Shown here: positions 50,346 to 60,346 of the stretch, in pieces
Numbering within the stretch: position 1 is the stretch's first letter
Layout of the letters: every line of letters starts with the position of its first letter
Assembly (NCBI GenBank): GCA_050011815.1
Contig: JBEKIJ010000016.1
Span: forward strand, 9,602-73,601
Length of the DNA: 64,000 bases
DNA from: Chersky-840 sp050011815
GTDB taxonomy: Bacteria; Actinomycetota; Acidimicrobiia; Acidimicrobiales; UBA8190
Direction: 5' to 3'
Made by a program: the position numbers and the translations under genes
The notes under the pieces: generated by a model
The model's input: the letters and a program-made list of their open reading frames with translations, nothing else
Databases searched by the model: none
What the model was told of the DNA's origin: nothing

Positions 50346-51835
50346 CCCGTACTCGGCAACGGCTGCCAGTCGTTCACGACGACCCAGCACACTCCCTGGG
50401 GTATGTGGTTCATGGGGAACTTGCACTGGCTCGACGGGGGAGAGTTGGTGTGCAACCTCACGATCCGGTACTGGGTCGGACCGTAGAACTTGTTCGGCCC
50501 GTAGGTCAGAACCGGGGAGTACCCACCGGAGAAGTTGGAGATCTTTGCCATCGCCGCGTCGAACGTCCGTCGATCCAAATGCGGCCCGGCGGCTGTGGCG
50601 GCGGCGGCGAAGAGACGGATCTCCTGGCACCAGCCTTGCACCGGCCCCTGTTCTTCGAGGAAGAAGCTCTGGTTCCCCGGCGGGATCTGTGGGTAGGCCT
50701 TGTGCCATGCCGTGAAGCAGCTGCGCACACCGGGGTCGTAGCCCCCTTCTGACTCAGGGCGAGTGTCGTCGATACCGCCCAGCGTTTCAGTGGTCAGGCC
50801 TTCTTGGCCATCGAGGGCCTTCTCGTAGGGGAAGGGGAGGAGCCCGAGTGCTGATTCGATGGAGTCTTCGTAGTCCGACAACAACAACTTGGGGAACCAC
50901 TGCTGCTGGGTCTCCGCCGCCAACACAGGGAAGAAGACGTTGAACGGAATGAGAGGGATCACCGAGGTGACGCCGTCGGAACGCAACTGCTGGACGACGA
51001 GCGGTGCCTGGGAGTCGGTGGAGGCCGTGTCGGATGGGTCCGAGGCGATGGTCTTGACGATCGGGGCGATTCCCGCCCGTCTGAGATCGGGCAGGAGATA
51101 CTGATTGAGGGCAATCTCATCGCTCGCCCGGTCTCCGGCGATCACCCCCACCTTGATGTTGTTCCCGATGAGCCCGGCGCTCAGTCCCCAGCCGACGGTG
51201 GCCTGCAGGATGGCGGCGTCGTCGGGACCCGTCCACCACAGGTAGGGCGAGCCCTCCTGGGTCCAATTGGTCACCGTGGTCCACTGACTGAGAAGGGGTG
51301 TGTGGCCTTCCTGGGTGATGCAGAGCTGGTTGTCGCCCGTCCAGGTCCCGACGCCGTCGAGCACAGCGAAGGCAGGGGAGCCGCCGTCGGTCCAGTCCTT
51401 GCACAGCGCTCGCATCTGGGCTTCGTTGGTGGGGTCGAAATTGACGATCTCCGCATCGATCTTCCGGCCGTCGATGCCACCGGCGTCGTTGATCAATTTG
51501 ACGAAGAGCTTGATCCCCTTGTCTTGCTCGCTGTACTCGATGTCTCCTGCGAAACCGAAGCTCGAGGCCAGCGACGAAAGGTTGGACACCGGGAAGACGA
51601 CTCTGATGCTTTGCGCGGTGACCCCGGCGGCGCTGGTGCTGGCATGCACGGGGGTCACCACGGTGTCGGGGGTCGCTGAGCCCTTGCCCTTGGCGGGGGA
51701 ACCGGCCCCGACCGCGAAGGCGACGGCGATGACGAGAACGACTACCACCACCAACGAGACGATCTGCACAGTCCCAGACCGTCGGCGGAACCGACGCCAT
51801 GATCGCCCCAGTCGTCCACTGCCCCCGCCTGCCAT
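50342..51835 (-). CDS. Membrane-anchored type I periplasmic binding protein
   Basis: 497 residues from ATG 51835, which follows AAGGGAGGGAC. A basic region (RLGRSWRRFRRR) precedes a long hydrophobic segment (VQIVSLVVVVVLVIAVAFAV), then a Ser/Thr-rich linker. From about residue 80 the sequence fits the two-lobe Leu/Ile/Val-type binding proteins (type I periplasmic fold): IRVVFPVSNLS, GIKLFVKLINDAGGIDGRKID, IKVGVIAGDRAS, QAPLVVQQLRSDG. Six or more cysteines are present in the C-terminal half. It probably binds a small ligand outside the membrane. It is coupled to a GH13 gene, unlike ordinary amino-acid transporters. Confidence 0.85.
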   Translation of the reverse strand: MAGGGSGRLGRSWRRFRRRSGTVQIVSLVVVVVLVIAVAFAVGAGSPAKGKGSATPDTVVTPVHASTSAAGVTAQSIRVVFPVSNLSSLASSFGFAGDIEYSEQDKGIKLFVKLINDAGGIDGRKIDAEIVNFDPTNEAQMRALCKDWTDGGSPAFAVLDGVGTWTGDNQLCITQEGHTPLLSQWTTVTNWTQEGSPYLWWTGPDDAAILQATVGWGLSAGLIGNNIKVGVIAGDRASDEIALNQYLLPDLRRAGIAPIVKTIASDPSDTASTDSQAPLVVQQLRSDGVTSVIPLIPFNVFFPVLAAETQQQWFPKLLLSDYEDSIESALGLLPFPYEKALDGQEGLTTETLGGIDDTRPESEGGYDPGVRSCFTAWHKAYPQIPPGNQSFFLEEQGPVQGWCQEIRLFAAAATAAGPHLDRRTFDAAMAKISNFSGGYSPVLTYGPNKFYGPTQYRIVRLHTNSPPSSQCKFPMNHIPQGVCWVVVNDWQPLPSTG

Positions 51836-52246
51836 GTCCCTCCCTTGAACTTGGCACCTTCGTCCGCCCAACATAGGCGTTGGTCTGGGCGAGGACGACT
51901 CGGTGTTCCAGTGTCCGGTAGGGAACCGCCACAGTTGTCCGCCCGGCGTGACCACGACAGCGCACCTCCTCACCGACGCTCGGCGATATCGGTGTCGCAG
52001 GGGATATCGGGGTCACACGGGTGACGGGCGAGACCGCCTCACGGTTGGTCATCGATGGGACGCAGCGATGCGTCGTGCCCGGAAGGTCCGCCCATGAGGG
52101 CTTTCGGGCGTGGGACAGGACGACGGTGTCATCAATATTTGTGTTGCTCGCTCGCGCGACAATCTGATAGTCCAGGAGTTCAGCCAAGATGCGTCGCCGT
52201 AGCGGGTAGGGCGTTCGTGGTCCTGCCCTGCAGGGGGTGGAGGGAA
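51836..52246. promoter_or_regulatory. Divergent intergenic region with direct and inverted repeats
   Basis: The 411 bases lie between the binding-protein gene (minus) and the BNR protein gene (plus). Two nearly identical 12-mers, GATATCGGTGTC (51985-51996) and GATATCGGGGTC (52003-52014), are 18 bases apart, close to two helical turns. GACGCA (52059-52064) and TGCGTC (52069-52074) form a perfect dyad. A plausible promoter on the plus strand is TTGCTC (52144-52149), 16 bases, GATAGT (52166-52171). The repeats look like operator sites. Confidence 0.45.
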
Positions 52247-53641
52247 GTGAGCCCAGCACGACTGAGTCGGCGTACCAAGAGCCGCCGTACACGCTCGGTA
52301 TTGACTGGTTCTCTATTGGTTGTCTCGGTGCTCGTGGTCGCCACGTCCGCCACGTCCGCCTCGGCCTTCGCCAACCCCGAATGGTCGACGAGCGTGAACC
52401 CCATCTCGGTGGGCCCGATCACGAACATCAGCGAACCGTGTACGGGCCAGAACGCGGAAGTGGAACAAGCCATCGATCCCGCGGGCGCCCGCGACGTGTA
52501 CGACGCATGGATGGGCTGTCAGGGAATCGGATTTGCGTACTCGACGAACAGGGGTGCCAGCTTCTCGACGCCCGTCCAGCTTCCCCGCAGTGACGGTACC
52601 TCCGATGACCCGAGTGTGGCCGTAGGCCCCACGGGAACCGTGTACGTCGCGTTCATGGTGTCGGTGGGAGACCAAAGCTATCCCGTCGTCGATGCTTCTT
52701 TTAACCACGGCGCCTCGTTCCCGCAGGTCACGTCCATCATCCCCACGGATCCCGAGAACTTTGGCGACAGCCCGAACCTCGCCGTCGGCCCCGACGGCAC
52801 CCTGTACATCACCTGGGCCTACGGACCCTCGAACGATTCCGTCATCCTTCGGTGCAAGAAGAACGGCAGTTGTTCGTTCTCGAGCGGTGAGTTGAATGTG
52901 GTGATTCAGAAGTCGACCGACAGCGGCAGGACGTTCAGCACCATGGTGTCGGTCAACCCCGACTACCCGGTGGGGGGTGCTGACAACGGACCGATCGTCG
53001 TGGGTCCCGAGGGTCAGCTGGACGTCCTGTACCAGCGGTATCCGACGAACCCCAAGACCCTGGCACTGAGCCCGGCCCAGAACTACTTCACGTCGTCGGA
53101 CAACGGAGGTGCGACCTGGTCGACGCCCGTGGTCGTCGGGCCCGACGCGGGGACGATGTCCCTGGGGGAGTGGTGGAACGAACCCGGTCTGGGGATCGAC
53201 AGCGCCGGCAATCTCTATGCGGCCTGGGACACCCAGGGAAAGACCTCGAGCCGGGAACGGATCGACACCGGGTGGCTGTCGTACTCCGAGGACGGGGGGG
53301 CCCAGTGGTCGCGGCCCGTCCAGGCCCCTTCGAACAAGAAGAACTACCCGCACATCATGGAGGTCATCGGCGCCGGGCCCGGGCAGGCCTATGCGGGATG
53401 GCTCTCCGACGACAGCCCTCGGGGCTATTCCCTCTATGTCCGCCCCTTCTCGATCACCAGCGGATGGCTCGCCCGGCCCCGTCGGATCTCCGAGTTGTTC
53501 GGGAGTCGAAGCGTGTGGCCCGGTGACACCTTCGGTCTGTCGATCTTCGACTCGGACCATCTGATCACGACCTGGGGAAGTGCGGCGACCAACCGCAAGG
53601 ATTCCGCCATCTACGCAGCCGAGGAGACCATGGCGTCGTAG
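52247..53641 (+). CDS. Secreted BNR/Asp-box repeat protein, sialidase-like fold
   Basis: About 464 residues from GTG 52247 after GGAGGGAA. A basic tail and hydrophobic core (VLTGSLLVVSVLVVATSATS) give a signal peptide. Asp-box repeats recur: STNRGASFSTPV, STDSGRTFST, SSDNGGATWSTPV, SEDGGAQWSRPV. This indicates a six-bladed beta-propeller like sialidases and BNR-repeat glycosidases. The arginine triad of true sialidases is not obvious, so it may be a glycan-binding propeller. It converges with the LLM gene downstream. Confidence 0.82.
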   Translation: MSPARLSRRTKSRRTRSVLTGSLLVVSVLVVATSATSASAFANPEWSTSVNPISVGPITNISEPCTGQNAEVEQAIDPAGARDVYDAWMGCQGIGFAYSTNRGASFSTPVQLPRSDGTSDDPSVAVGPTGTVYVAFMVSVGDQSYPVVDASFNHGASFPQVTSIIPTDPENFGDSPNLAVGPDGTLYITWAYGPSNDSVILRCKKNGSCSFSSGELNVVIQKSTDSGRTFSTMVSVNPDYPVGGADNGPIVVGPEGQLDVLYQRYPTNPKTLALSPAQNYFTSSDNGGATWSTPVVVGPDAGTMSLGEWWNEPGLGIDSAGNLYAAWDTQGKTSSRERIDTGWLSYSEDGGAQWSRPVQAPSNKKNYPHIMEVIGAGPGQAYAGWLSDDSPRGYSLYVRPFSITSGWLARPRRISELFGSRSVWPGDTFGLSIFDSDHLITTWGSAATNRKDSAIYAAEETMAS

Positions 53642-53663
53642 GCGAGCGAGCCCTCGCCCATCG

Positions 53664-54584
53664 TCATTCGTTCTGGGGAGCGATGACCGTTTCGCCATAG
53701 TGCTGAAGGGTCTCGAGGGCGTGTGCCAGGGAGTCGCCCGGCACGCCGATGTGACCCCAGGTCACGCCGAGCCGGGTGAGCTCCTCCAGGCCGGCTCGGT
53801 GCGCATCGGGATCGAATGCGCGGCTGCCCGGCGGGCCCCCTTGGGGTGTCCCGAAGGCGACGTCGATGGCGGCGCGATCCCGTCCGGCTTCGTCGACGAA
53901 GATCCACAACTCATCGAGCATCCTCGCCAGGTCCGCCACTGTCTCGAGTGACGGCGTCTTCGTCGTCTGCGACACGCTGCGGGGCGCGGGGAACGGGGTC
54001 CAGCCGTCGCCATAGAGCGCCACCCGGCGCCGAGAACGCCGGCTGTTCCCCCCGATCCACAGAGGGGGCCGCGTGGTCGGCTTGGGGTTGACGGCCAGGC
54101 CGGCGGCGGAGATCCCGTCGCCCTCAAAGGTGAAGTCGTCATCGGACCACACGCCGCGAATGACCTCGACCGCCTGGTCGAACAGCGCGTTGCGCTGCTC
54201 GAAATCGATCCCGAGGGCTCGGTACTCCCCCCGGAGGTACCCGGTCGCCACCGCGAGGGTGAATCGTCCCTCCGACAGCACGTCGAGCGTCGCCACCATC
54301 TTCGCCACGATGAGGGGGTGGCGATAGGGGAGCACGACGATGTTGGGAATGAGTCGGAGCCGTTCGGTCGCGGCCGCGCAGAAGGCCAGTGCCACAAAGG
54401 GATCGAGGGCGTCGTGGCCTCCACTGCCCAGCCACTTGGCCGTGGGGGCCGGGTGGTCGGTGAACCCGACCCCGTCGAATCCACTGGCTTCGGCCACTTG
54501 GCAGAATCGGACGAGGGCGTGGCGCGAGAGGAACTCGGGATTGTAGGGATGCGCTATCAGCGGGTACGTCACGGAGAATCGCAT
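53664..54584 (-). CDS. LLM-class (luciferase-like) flavin/F420-dependent oxidoreductase
   Basis: About 306 residues from ATG 54584; the frame is open further upstream but lacks coding character. The TIM-barrel signature is GFDGVGFTDHPAPTAKWLG, then AATERLRLIPNIVVLPYRHP, LDVLSEGRFTLAVATGYL and PPLWIGGNSRR. It closes with LTRLGVTWGHIG. Family members use F420H2 or FMN. A second LLM gene sits at 60347-61270. The substrate is unknown. Confidence 0.88.
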   Translation of the reverse strand: MRFSVTYPLIAHPYNPEFLSRHALVRFCQVAEASGFDGVGFTDHPAPTAKWLGSGGHDALDPFVALAFCAAATERLRLIPNIVVLPYRHPLIVAKMVATLDVLSEGRFTLAVATGYLRGEYRALGIDFEQRNALFDQAVEVIRGVWSDDDFTFEGDGISAAGLAVNPKPTTRPPLWIGGNSRRSRRRVALYGDGWTPFPAPRSVSQTTKTPSLETVADLARMLDELWIFVDEAGRDRAAIDVAFGTPQGGPPGSRAFDPDAHRAGLEELTRLGVTWGHIGVPGDSLAHALETLQHYGETVIAPQNE

Positions 54585-54814
54585 CCCGGATACGTTAGGC
54601 CCTGTCGGTACGGATGTTCCCAGATGTCGCCGGCTGTTCGGCAGTCTCATCCCCACCCATGGAGGGTGAAAAAGCACCGCTTGGTCCTGTGGGACGACGT
54701 GAACCGACATATCCACCGCCTTGAGTCCACAATGCAGAGACAGGGGCAGCGGCTGTGGACGATTTCCGTGCTCCGGCCCTACCCTTTCCATAGAAATTTG
54801 TGCGAGGAGGGGCG

Positions 54815-57800
54815 GTGACCGCCACCGAGAACGTCACGGTGCTCTTCACCGACCTGGTCGGTTCCACCGAGCTGGCCTCTGCGCTCACCCTGGAGGCCGG
54901 CGGCGAACTGCGACGAGGGCACTTCTCCACCCTTCGCCAGGCCATCGCCGTTTCGGGGGGCACCGAGGTGAAGAGCCTGGGCGATGGGCTCATGGTCGTG
55001 TTCCCCGTAGCCTCCGCTGCCCTGGCGTGCGCCGTGGCCATGCAGCAGGCCGTCGATCGGGACAACGCCGGCACCACGCGACCGTTGGGCCTGCGGATCG
55101 GGCTCAGTGCCGGCGAGGTGATCAGGGAGGCAGATGACTACTTCGGCGACCCGGTGATCGAGGCGGCCCGTCTTTGCACGAAGGCCGAGGGCGGCCACAT
55201 CCTGGCAGCGGATCTCGTGCGGGCGATGGCAGGTAGGCGCAGCCCCCACACGTTCTCTCCGCGCGGAGAGATCGAGCTCAAGGGTTTGCCCGAGCCCATC
55301 GCGACCGTCGAGGTTGGTTGGGAGCCGCTCGGAGATGTCGAGGCGGCGGCGAGCGCAGTGCCACCACCGTCGCGCCTCGAGATCGGACCTGCCATCGGGG
55401 TCATCGGACGTGACACCGAGGCCGGGTTGTTGACCGACGCCTTCAAACGGGTCGCCGCGGGCGAGGGCCGCGAGATCGTCTTGGTCTCGGGTGAGGCGGG
55501 CATCGGAAAGACCACGCTTGCCAGCCAGGTGGCGCGCGCCGCCTTCGAGGCGGGCGCGATCGTCCTGCTGGGTCAATGCGACGAAGACCTCGGTGTCCCC
55601 TACGGGCCCTTTGTCGAGGCCCTGTCCCACTATGTGACCCACGCCCCAGAAGAAGCCTTGCGAGGGCATGTCCAGTCCCTTGGGGCGGAGCTCGCCAAGA
55701 TCGTCCCCGCCCTCCGACTGCGCCTGGGGGAGCTCCCCGAGCCTCAGAGCGCCGACCCGGACACCGAGCGTTACCTCCTGTACAAAGCGGTGGTCGGGCT
55801 GCTCGGCCAGGTGGCCGGCGACGAGCCCCTCGTGCTCGTGCTGGAGGACCTCCAATGGGCCGACAAGCCCAGCCTCCAGTTGCTGAGGTACGTGGTGGCC
55901 AACACGACACCCCTGCGCCTCCTCATCGTCGGTACCTACCGCCACTCGGAGCTCTCAAGCCCCCACCCGCTGACCGAGGTCTTGGCCGCCCTGCGGCGCG
56001 ACTCCGGAGTGAGCCGCATCGGGCTTTCCGGCCTGGATGACACGGGGGTGCTGGCTTTCATGGAGGCGTCCGCCGGTCACGATCTCGACGACGACGGGGT
56101 GGGACTGGCCCATGCCCTGTATCGCGAGACCGACGGCAATCCGTTCTTCGTCGGTGAAGTCCTGCGTCACCTCTCCGAGACCGGGGCCATCTACCAGGAT
56201 GACACCGGTCGATGGATGGCCGCCGCAGACCTCGAAGCGATGGCGATGCCCGACAGCGTGCGCCTGGTCATCGGCTCCCGCGTGGCCCGGCTGGGCCAGG
56301 CAGTCAGCCAGGTCCTGCCTCTCGCCTCTGTCATCGGCCGGGAGTTCGACCTGGATCTGCTGGCCCGCGTGACCGGACGCACCGAGGACGAGCTCCTCGA
56401 CCTCCTCGACGCCGCCGCCGCCGCCGCTCTCGTGCGCGAGGTCACCGACGCCCCGGGGCGGTACTGCTTTGCCCATGCCCTCATCCAGCACACCCTGTAC
56501 CAGGATCTGGGCGCGACCCGCCTGGCCCGCGCCCATCGTCAGGTCGCCGAGGCGATCGAGGCCATCGTCGGGGACCACCCCGGTCCAAGAGTGGGCGAAC
56601 TCGCCTTTCACTGGTTCAGCGCAACCCAACCCGTCAACACCACCAAAGCCATCGGCTACGCCCGCCAGGCGGGGGAGGCGGCGCTGGCGTCGCTCGCCCC
56701 CGACCACGCCGTCGGTTACTTCTCCCAGGCGCTCGAGCTCGTCGAGCTTGCCGGGGGCGGTGACCCCCTCCTGGGCTGTGATCTTCGTCTCGGGCTGGGC
56801 CAGGCTCAGCGTCAAGCCGGGATCGCCGCCTTCAGGGAGACCCTTCTCGACGCCGCGCAGCGGGCCCGTGAGGTTGGCGCCACCGACCGGCTGGTTCAGG
56901 CCGCTCTGGCGAACAATCGCGGCTGGTTCAGTGCCAGCGGGGTCATCGACGCCGACAAAGTGGAAGTGCTCGAGGCCGCCCTCAGTGCCCTGGCGGAGGA
57001 CGACAGCACCGAACGAGCGATGTTGCTGGCAACCTTGTCCACCGAACTCAGCTTCGGACCCCTCGACCAGCGTCGGGTCCTGGCCGACGAAGCCAAAGCC
57101 ATGGCCGGACGCCTGGGGGACCCGGCCACCCTCATCCGGGTGCTGTGTCTGCTCAACAACCCACTCCAGATTCCCTCCGCCCTGAACGAACGGATGGCCG
57201 ACACAACAGAGGCCCTGGCGTTGGCCGAGGTGCTGGGCGATCCCGAGACCCTCTACCACGCAGGCAGCAACAGCCAGGTCAATTTGATGCAGGCCGGAGA
57301 CTTCGAGTCGGCCACCCGCTGTCTGGACACCCTGCGGGCGCTGAGCGACCGCCTCCGACAGCCGACACTGATGTGGATGACGGCCTTCAAAGAGGCGGGC
57401 GAGGCCATCATGGCCGGTGACCCCGAGAGGGCCGAGCAGCTCGCCACGGTCGCCTTTGAGATGGGAACCGACAGCGGTCAACCGGACGCCTTCGCGATCT
57501 ACGGATCCCAGTTGATGTACGTGCGCCATCAACAGGGACGCCTGGGGGAGCTGGTGTCGCTCATCGAACGGGAGGTCGCCGAGAACCCCGGGATCCCGGC
57601 GTTCCGTCCGATCCTCGCCTCCGCACATCTCGAAGCGGGCAACGAGAGCACCGCCCGGGGGCTGCTCGAGGCGGCTGCCACCGACGGGTTCGCATCACTG
57701 CCGCTCGATTTCGTCTGGATCATGGGCGTCACCTTTCACGCCCTCGTTGCCGTCGAGCTGCGCGCCAAGGGGCCGGCCCAGAAGCTCTATGACCTGCTCG

Positions 57801-58126
57801 CCCCGTATCACGAGCAGATCCCCTTCATCGGGACGCTCGGGTTCTTTCCGGTCGCCTTGTCCCTCGGCGGCCTGGCTTCGGTCCTCGGCCGCTACGACGA
57901 GGCCGAGGGCCACTTTGCCGAGGCCGCCGAATTGGCCGCCCGCGGTCGGATGAAGTTCTTCGCGGCCCGCACGCAGCTGGAAAGGGGACGGATGCTCACC
58001 GCTCGAGGAGGGGCGGGAGATCTCGACCGGGCGCGCACGTACCTGGAGCGGGCGCGCTCTGCGGCTGCTTCGCACGGCTACCTCGTGGTCGAGCGCCGTG
58101 CGACGGCTGAGCTCTCTCGGATCTGA
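54815..58126 (+). CDS. Class III nucleotidyl cyclase fused to AAA ATPase with TPR-like tail
   Basis: The 1103-residue protein starts at GTG, after GAGGAGGGG. N-terminal cyclase domain (1-170): VLFTDLVGSTELA with first metal Asp, LGDGLMVVFP with second, and YFGDPVIEAARL with the transition-state region. Then an AAA/NACHT-like ATPase: Walker A GEAGIGKTT (226-234), Walker B LVLVLEDLQWAD, and a helical array of TPR-like repeats to the end. No LuxR HTH ends the protein. Such cyclase-STAND proteins are common in actinobacteria as signal integrators. It could feed the same second messenger pool as the cyclase fusion at 22525 and the cNMP protein at 25547. Confidence 0.9.
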   Translation: MTATENVTVLFTDLVGSTELASALTLEAGGELRRGHFSTLRQAIAVSGGTEVKSLGDGLMVVFPVASAALACAVAMQQAVDRDNAGTTRPLGLRIGLSAGEVIREADDYFGDPVIEAARLCTKAEGGHILAADLVRAMAGRRSPHTFSPRGEIELKGLPEPIATVEVGWEPLGDVEAAASAVPPPSRLEIGPAIGVIGRDTEAGLLTDAFKRVAAGEGREIVLVSGEAGIGKTTLASQVARAAFEAGAIVLLGQCDEDLGVPYGPFVEALSHYVTHAPEEALRGHVQSLGAELAKIVPALRLRLGELPEPQSADPDTERYLLYKAVVGLLGQVAGDEPLVLVLEDLQWADKPSLQLLRYVVANTTPLRLLIVGTYRHSELSSPHPLTEVLAALRRDSGVSRIGLSGLDDTGVLAFMEASAGHDLDDDGVGLAHALYRETDGNPFFVGEVLRHLSETGAIYQDDTGRWMAAADLEAMAMPDSVRLVIGSRVARLGQAVSQVLPLASVIGREFDLDLLARVTGRTEDELLDLLDAAAAAALVREVTDAPGRYCFAHALIQHTLYQDLGATRLARAHRQVAEAIEAIVGDHPGPRVGELAFHWFSATQPVNTTKAIGYARQAGEAALASLAPDHAVGYFSQALELVELAGGGDPLLGCDLRLGLGQAQRQAGIAAFRETLLDAAQRAREVGATDRLVQAALANNRGWFSASGVIDADKVEVLEAALSALAEDDSTERAMLLATLSTELSFGPLDQRRVLADEAKAMAGRLGDPATLIRVLCLLNNPLQIPSALNERMADTTEALALAEVLGDPETLYHAGSNSQVNLMQAGDFESATRCLDTLRALSDRLRQPTLMWMTAFKEAGEAIMAGDPERAEQLATVAFEMGTDSGQPDAFAIYGSQLMYVRHQQGRLGELVSLIEREVAENPGIPAFRPILASAHLEAGNESTARGLLEAAATDGFASLPLDFVWIMGVTFHALVAVELRAKGPAQKLYDLLAPYHEQIPFIGTLGFFPVALSLGGLASVLGRYDEAEGHFAEAAELAARGRMKFFAARTQLERGRMLTARGGAGDLDRARTYLERARSAAASHGYLVVERRATAELSRI

Positions 58127-58228
58127 CCCGACGCCCCAGAAGCTTCGGGCCCGCTCGAATCGCCCACGTAGCCGAGCTCGCCTTCCTCTGTTCGAGCGGG
58201 GTGATGGACCGGCCGTCGACAAAGGCGT

Positions 58229-59164
58229 CTACCGGTAGCGGCGACTTGTCTCGGTCAGGCGAACCAGCGCGTCGCCATCAAAAGGGGAGGCTCCGACCGC
58301 AACGCACGCCAGGTCGACAAAGATGCGCCAGAGGTCACGGCGTTTCGCAAAGCCCTCACCGATAGGGGCGATGTCGCGATAGGCGTGAAATACGACGTCG
58401 GGCACGGGGTGGAAGTAGTCGACTAGGGCCAAATCTATCTCGGGGTGTCCGAAGTACGGTGCGACGTCGACAACCACGGCTCCTATGTCGGTGGTGACGA
58501 AGTTGTTCTGTTGGGCGTCTCCGTGGAGAAGCGTTGGTTGTGGCTCTGGACCGCAGAGCGAAGGTAGTCGCTCCACGAGGTGCTCGACATGAGCCGCAAG
58601 GTTCATCGGTAGGCGTCCGGAGTCAACGGCGGACCGGAGAAGCGGAGCAACACGCCGTTCGGTGTAGAAGTCGATCCAGCGATTCGAGGCGACAGGGCTG
58701 TTGTCTTGGGGGAGAGAGCCGAAGTAACCGTTGAGATGCTCGAGCCCGAATTGAGAGCCGTGCACTTGGTGCAAGGTGGCCAGGGCGTGACCGATGGACC
58801 TCCAATCGCGGGGTGTCCGATCCTGGGGAGGGCGTTCGGATAGCGCCTCGGTCAGGAGGAGGAATCCGTGGTCGAGGGCGACGAGTCCGGTCCCGATCGG
58901 GGTGGGCGTCATGATCCCTGCGCTCTCCCGCAGAAGGGTCAGTCCGCTCAGTTCGGCCTGGAACCTCTCTCCTGCACCATCGCCGCGGCCGAGTTTCGCG
59001 AACACCGAGAAGGGCTCGCCGTGGAACACACCACAGGGATGTGATGCCCGGTCGTTCAAGTCGGTGAAGGCGTCGCTGGCCCAACTCCGCCCTAGATGGT
59101 GGGAGGCCGCGCTCTCAATGGCGCTCTTGACGCCCGCGTCGAGGAGGGGGTGTCCGGAGGTCAC
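58229..59164 (-). CDS. Fructosamine kinase-like phosphotransferase
   Basis: A 311-residue APH-fold protein. It has KLGRGDGAGERFQAELSGL (lysine for ATP), LLHGDAQQNNFV (catalytic Asp and downstream Asn), and DVAPYFGHPEIDLALVDYF (metal region with a DVAPYFGH variant of the D-P-A pattern). The order and the LPQDN, FYTERR phrases match the fructosamine/ketosamine-3-kinase family, which phosphorylates Amadori products for deglycation. Composition is a little lower in GC than its neighbours. The divergent esterase gene starts close by. Confidence 0.85.
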   Translation of the reverse strand: MTSGHPLLDAGVKSAIESAASHHLGRSWASDAFTDLNDRASHPCGVFHGEPFSVFAKLGRGDGAGERFQAELSGLTLLRESAGIMTPTPIGTGLVALDHGFLLLTEALSERPPQDRTPRDWRSIGHALATLHQVHGSQFGLEHLNGYFGSLPQDNSPVASNRWIDFYTERRVAPLLRSAVDSGRLPMNLAAHVEHLVERLPSLCGPEPQPTLLHGDAQQNNFVTTDIGAVVVDVAPYFGHPEIDLALVDYFHPVPDVVFHAYRDIAPIGEGFAKRRDLWRIFVDLACVAVGASPFDGDALVRLTETSRRYR

Positions 59165-59288
59165 GAACCGACGATACTGGCGACGGCACGGCCGTTTGGT
59201 CCCACGGTGATTGGGCTCGCGCTGTCAGGACGCACAGAACCAGCAAGGACCGAGCGGGCTGGCGATTGCCTGTGGGATCATCTCGCTC

Positions 59289-60275
59289 GTGCGTCGAGCA
59301 TCGAGGGTCATCGCCACGACGCTGCTCAGCTTGGTTGCAGCAGCGTGCGGTTCTGGCACCACACCGTCGCCATCGGTATCGATACTGGGGCCACCGGCGA
59401 TTCCATCCCCGGGATGCGGAACACCGGAGTCCCCGGGTTCAACGGGTTACCTCTGGCTCTCCAATGGCGAAGATCGAGGCTATGTCGTTCATGTCCCGAA
59501 GTCCTACGCCGAGGGCCGACCCTCTCCTCTGGTCCTGGCACTTCACGACGCAGGGGACTCGGACAGCGCTTTCGAGGTGTACATCGGTCTGGACACCACT
59601 GCCAACCACAATGGGTTCCTCGTGGTGTACCCGAATGGGTCGATCCCCTATGAAACCGGGTGGGTGTGGAGCGTGCCAGGGAACAACGCCCCTGCCGAAG
59701 AGCCCGGTTCGTCCACGACCCCCGTCGATGTCGGATTCTTGACCGCATTGGTGGCGCATCTCGAGGAGAAATACTGCGTCGACGAGCGCCGGGTTTATGC
59801 ACTCGGACTCTCTTCTGGTGCAAGGATGGCCGATGTGCTGGCCTGCGACGATCCGACCATCTTCGGCGCAGTCGCCCCGGTCAGTGGCCTTCGTATCCCT
59901 ATGCCGTGTCTGAGCACTCGTCCGGTACCCATCATTAGCTTTCATGGCACCGACGACACGACGCTCCCCTACGAGGGCTCTGACGGGCCCACCTGGACGT
60001 ACTCCGTACCGGAGGCGGCCAGCCTTTGGGCGTCGCACAACGGCTGTCGGGCCTCGCCACAGATCTTTGACACGACCCACGCCCCAGAGAAGGCGATGGT
60101 CTCGACCTATACAGCCTGCCGAGACGACGCGACGGTGCAGCTCTACACGATTGAGGGTGGAGGCCACGATTGGCCGGGGAGCCCGTTCGGAGGCGAGCCC
60201 GAAGGTCCTGATGCAGATGCCATCATCTGGTCTTTCTTTGCGGGGCATCCGCTGCAACCTTCACAGAAGGGCTGA
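59289..60275 (+). CDS. Secreted lipoprotein esterase, PHB-depolymerase family
   Basis: 328 residues from GTG 59289. A signal peptide with lipobox VAAACG gives a lipidated N-terminus. Alpha/beta-hydrolase landmarks: YVVHVPKSYAEGRPSPLVL, nucleophile in LGLSSGARMAD, acid in FHGTDDTTLPYEG and histidine in GGGHDWPGS. An oxyanion region reads LALHDAGDS rather than the usual HG motif. Family members (LpqC/LpqP-like) hydrolyse short ester or polyhydroxyalkanoate chains, outside the membrane. GC is lower than in neighbouring genes. Confidence 0.85.
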   Translation: MRRASRVIATTLLSLVAAACGSGTTPSPSVSILGPPAIPSPGCGTPESPGSTGYLWLSNGEDRGYVVHVPKSYAEGRPSPLVLALHDAGDSDSAFEVYIGLDTTANHNGFLVVYPNGSIPYETGWVWSVPGNNAPAEEPGSSTTPVDVGFLTALVAHLEEKYCVDERRVYALGLSSGARMADVLACDDPTIFGAVAPVSGLRIPMPCLSTRPVPIISFHGTDDTTLPYEGSDGPTWTYSVPEAASLWASHNGCRASPQIFDTTHAPEKAMVSTYTACRDDATVQLYTIEGGGHDWPGSPFGGEPEGPDADAIIWSFFAGHPLQPSQKG

Positions 60276-60346
60276 ACGCAAATCCGACGGCAGGTTACGA
60301 CAACCGAACCGGCTCGCGGGGCAGGGGATACTTCCTCTCCGAGGCG

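Noticed and set aside
53641..53658. GGCGAG/CTCGCC hairpin at the BNR-protein stop
   Set aside because: A 6-bp stem without T-run; too weak to call a terminator.
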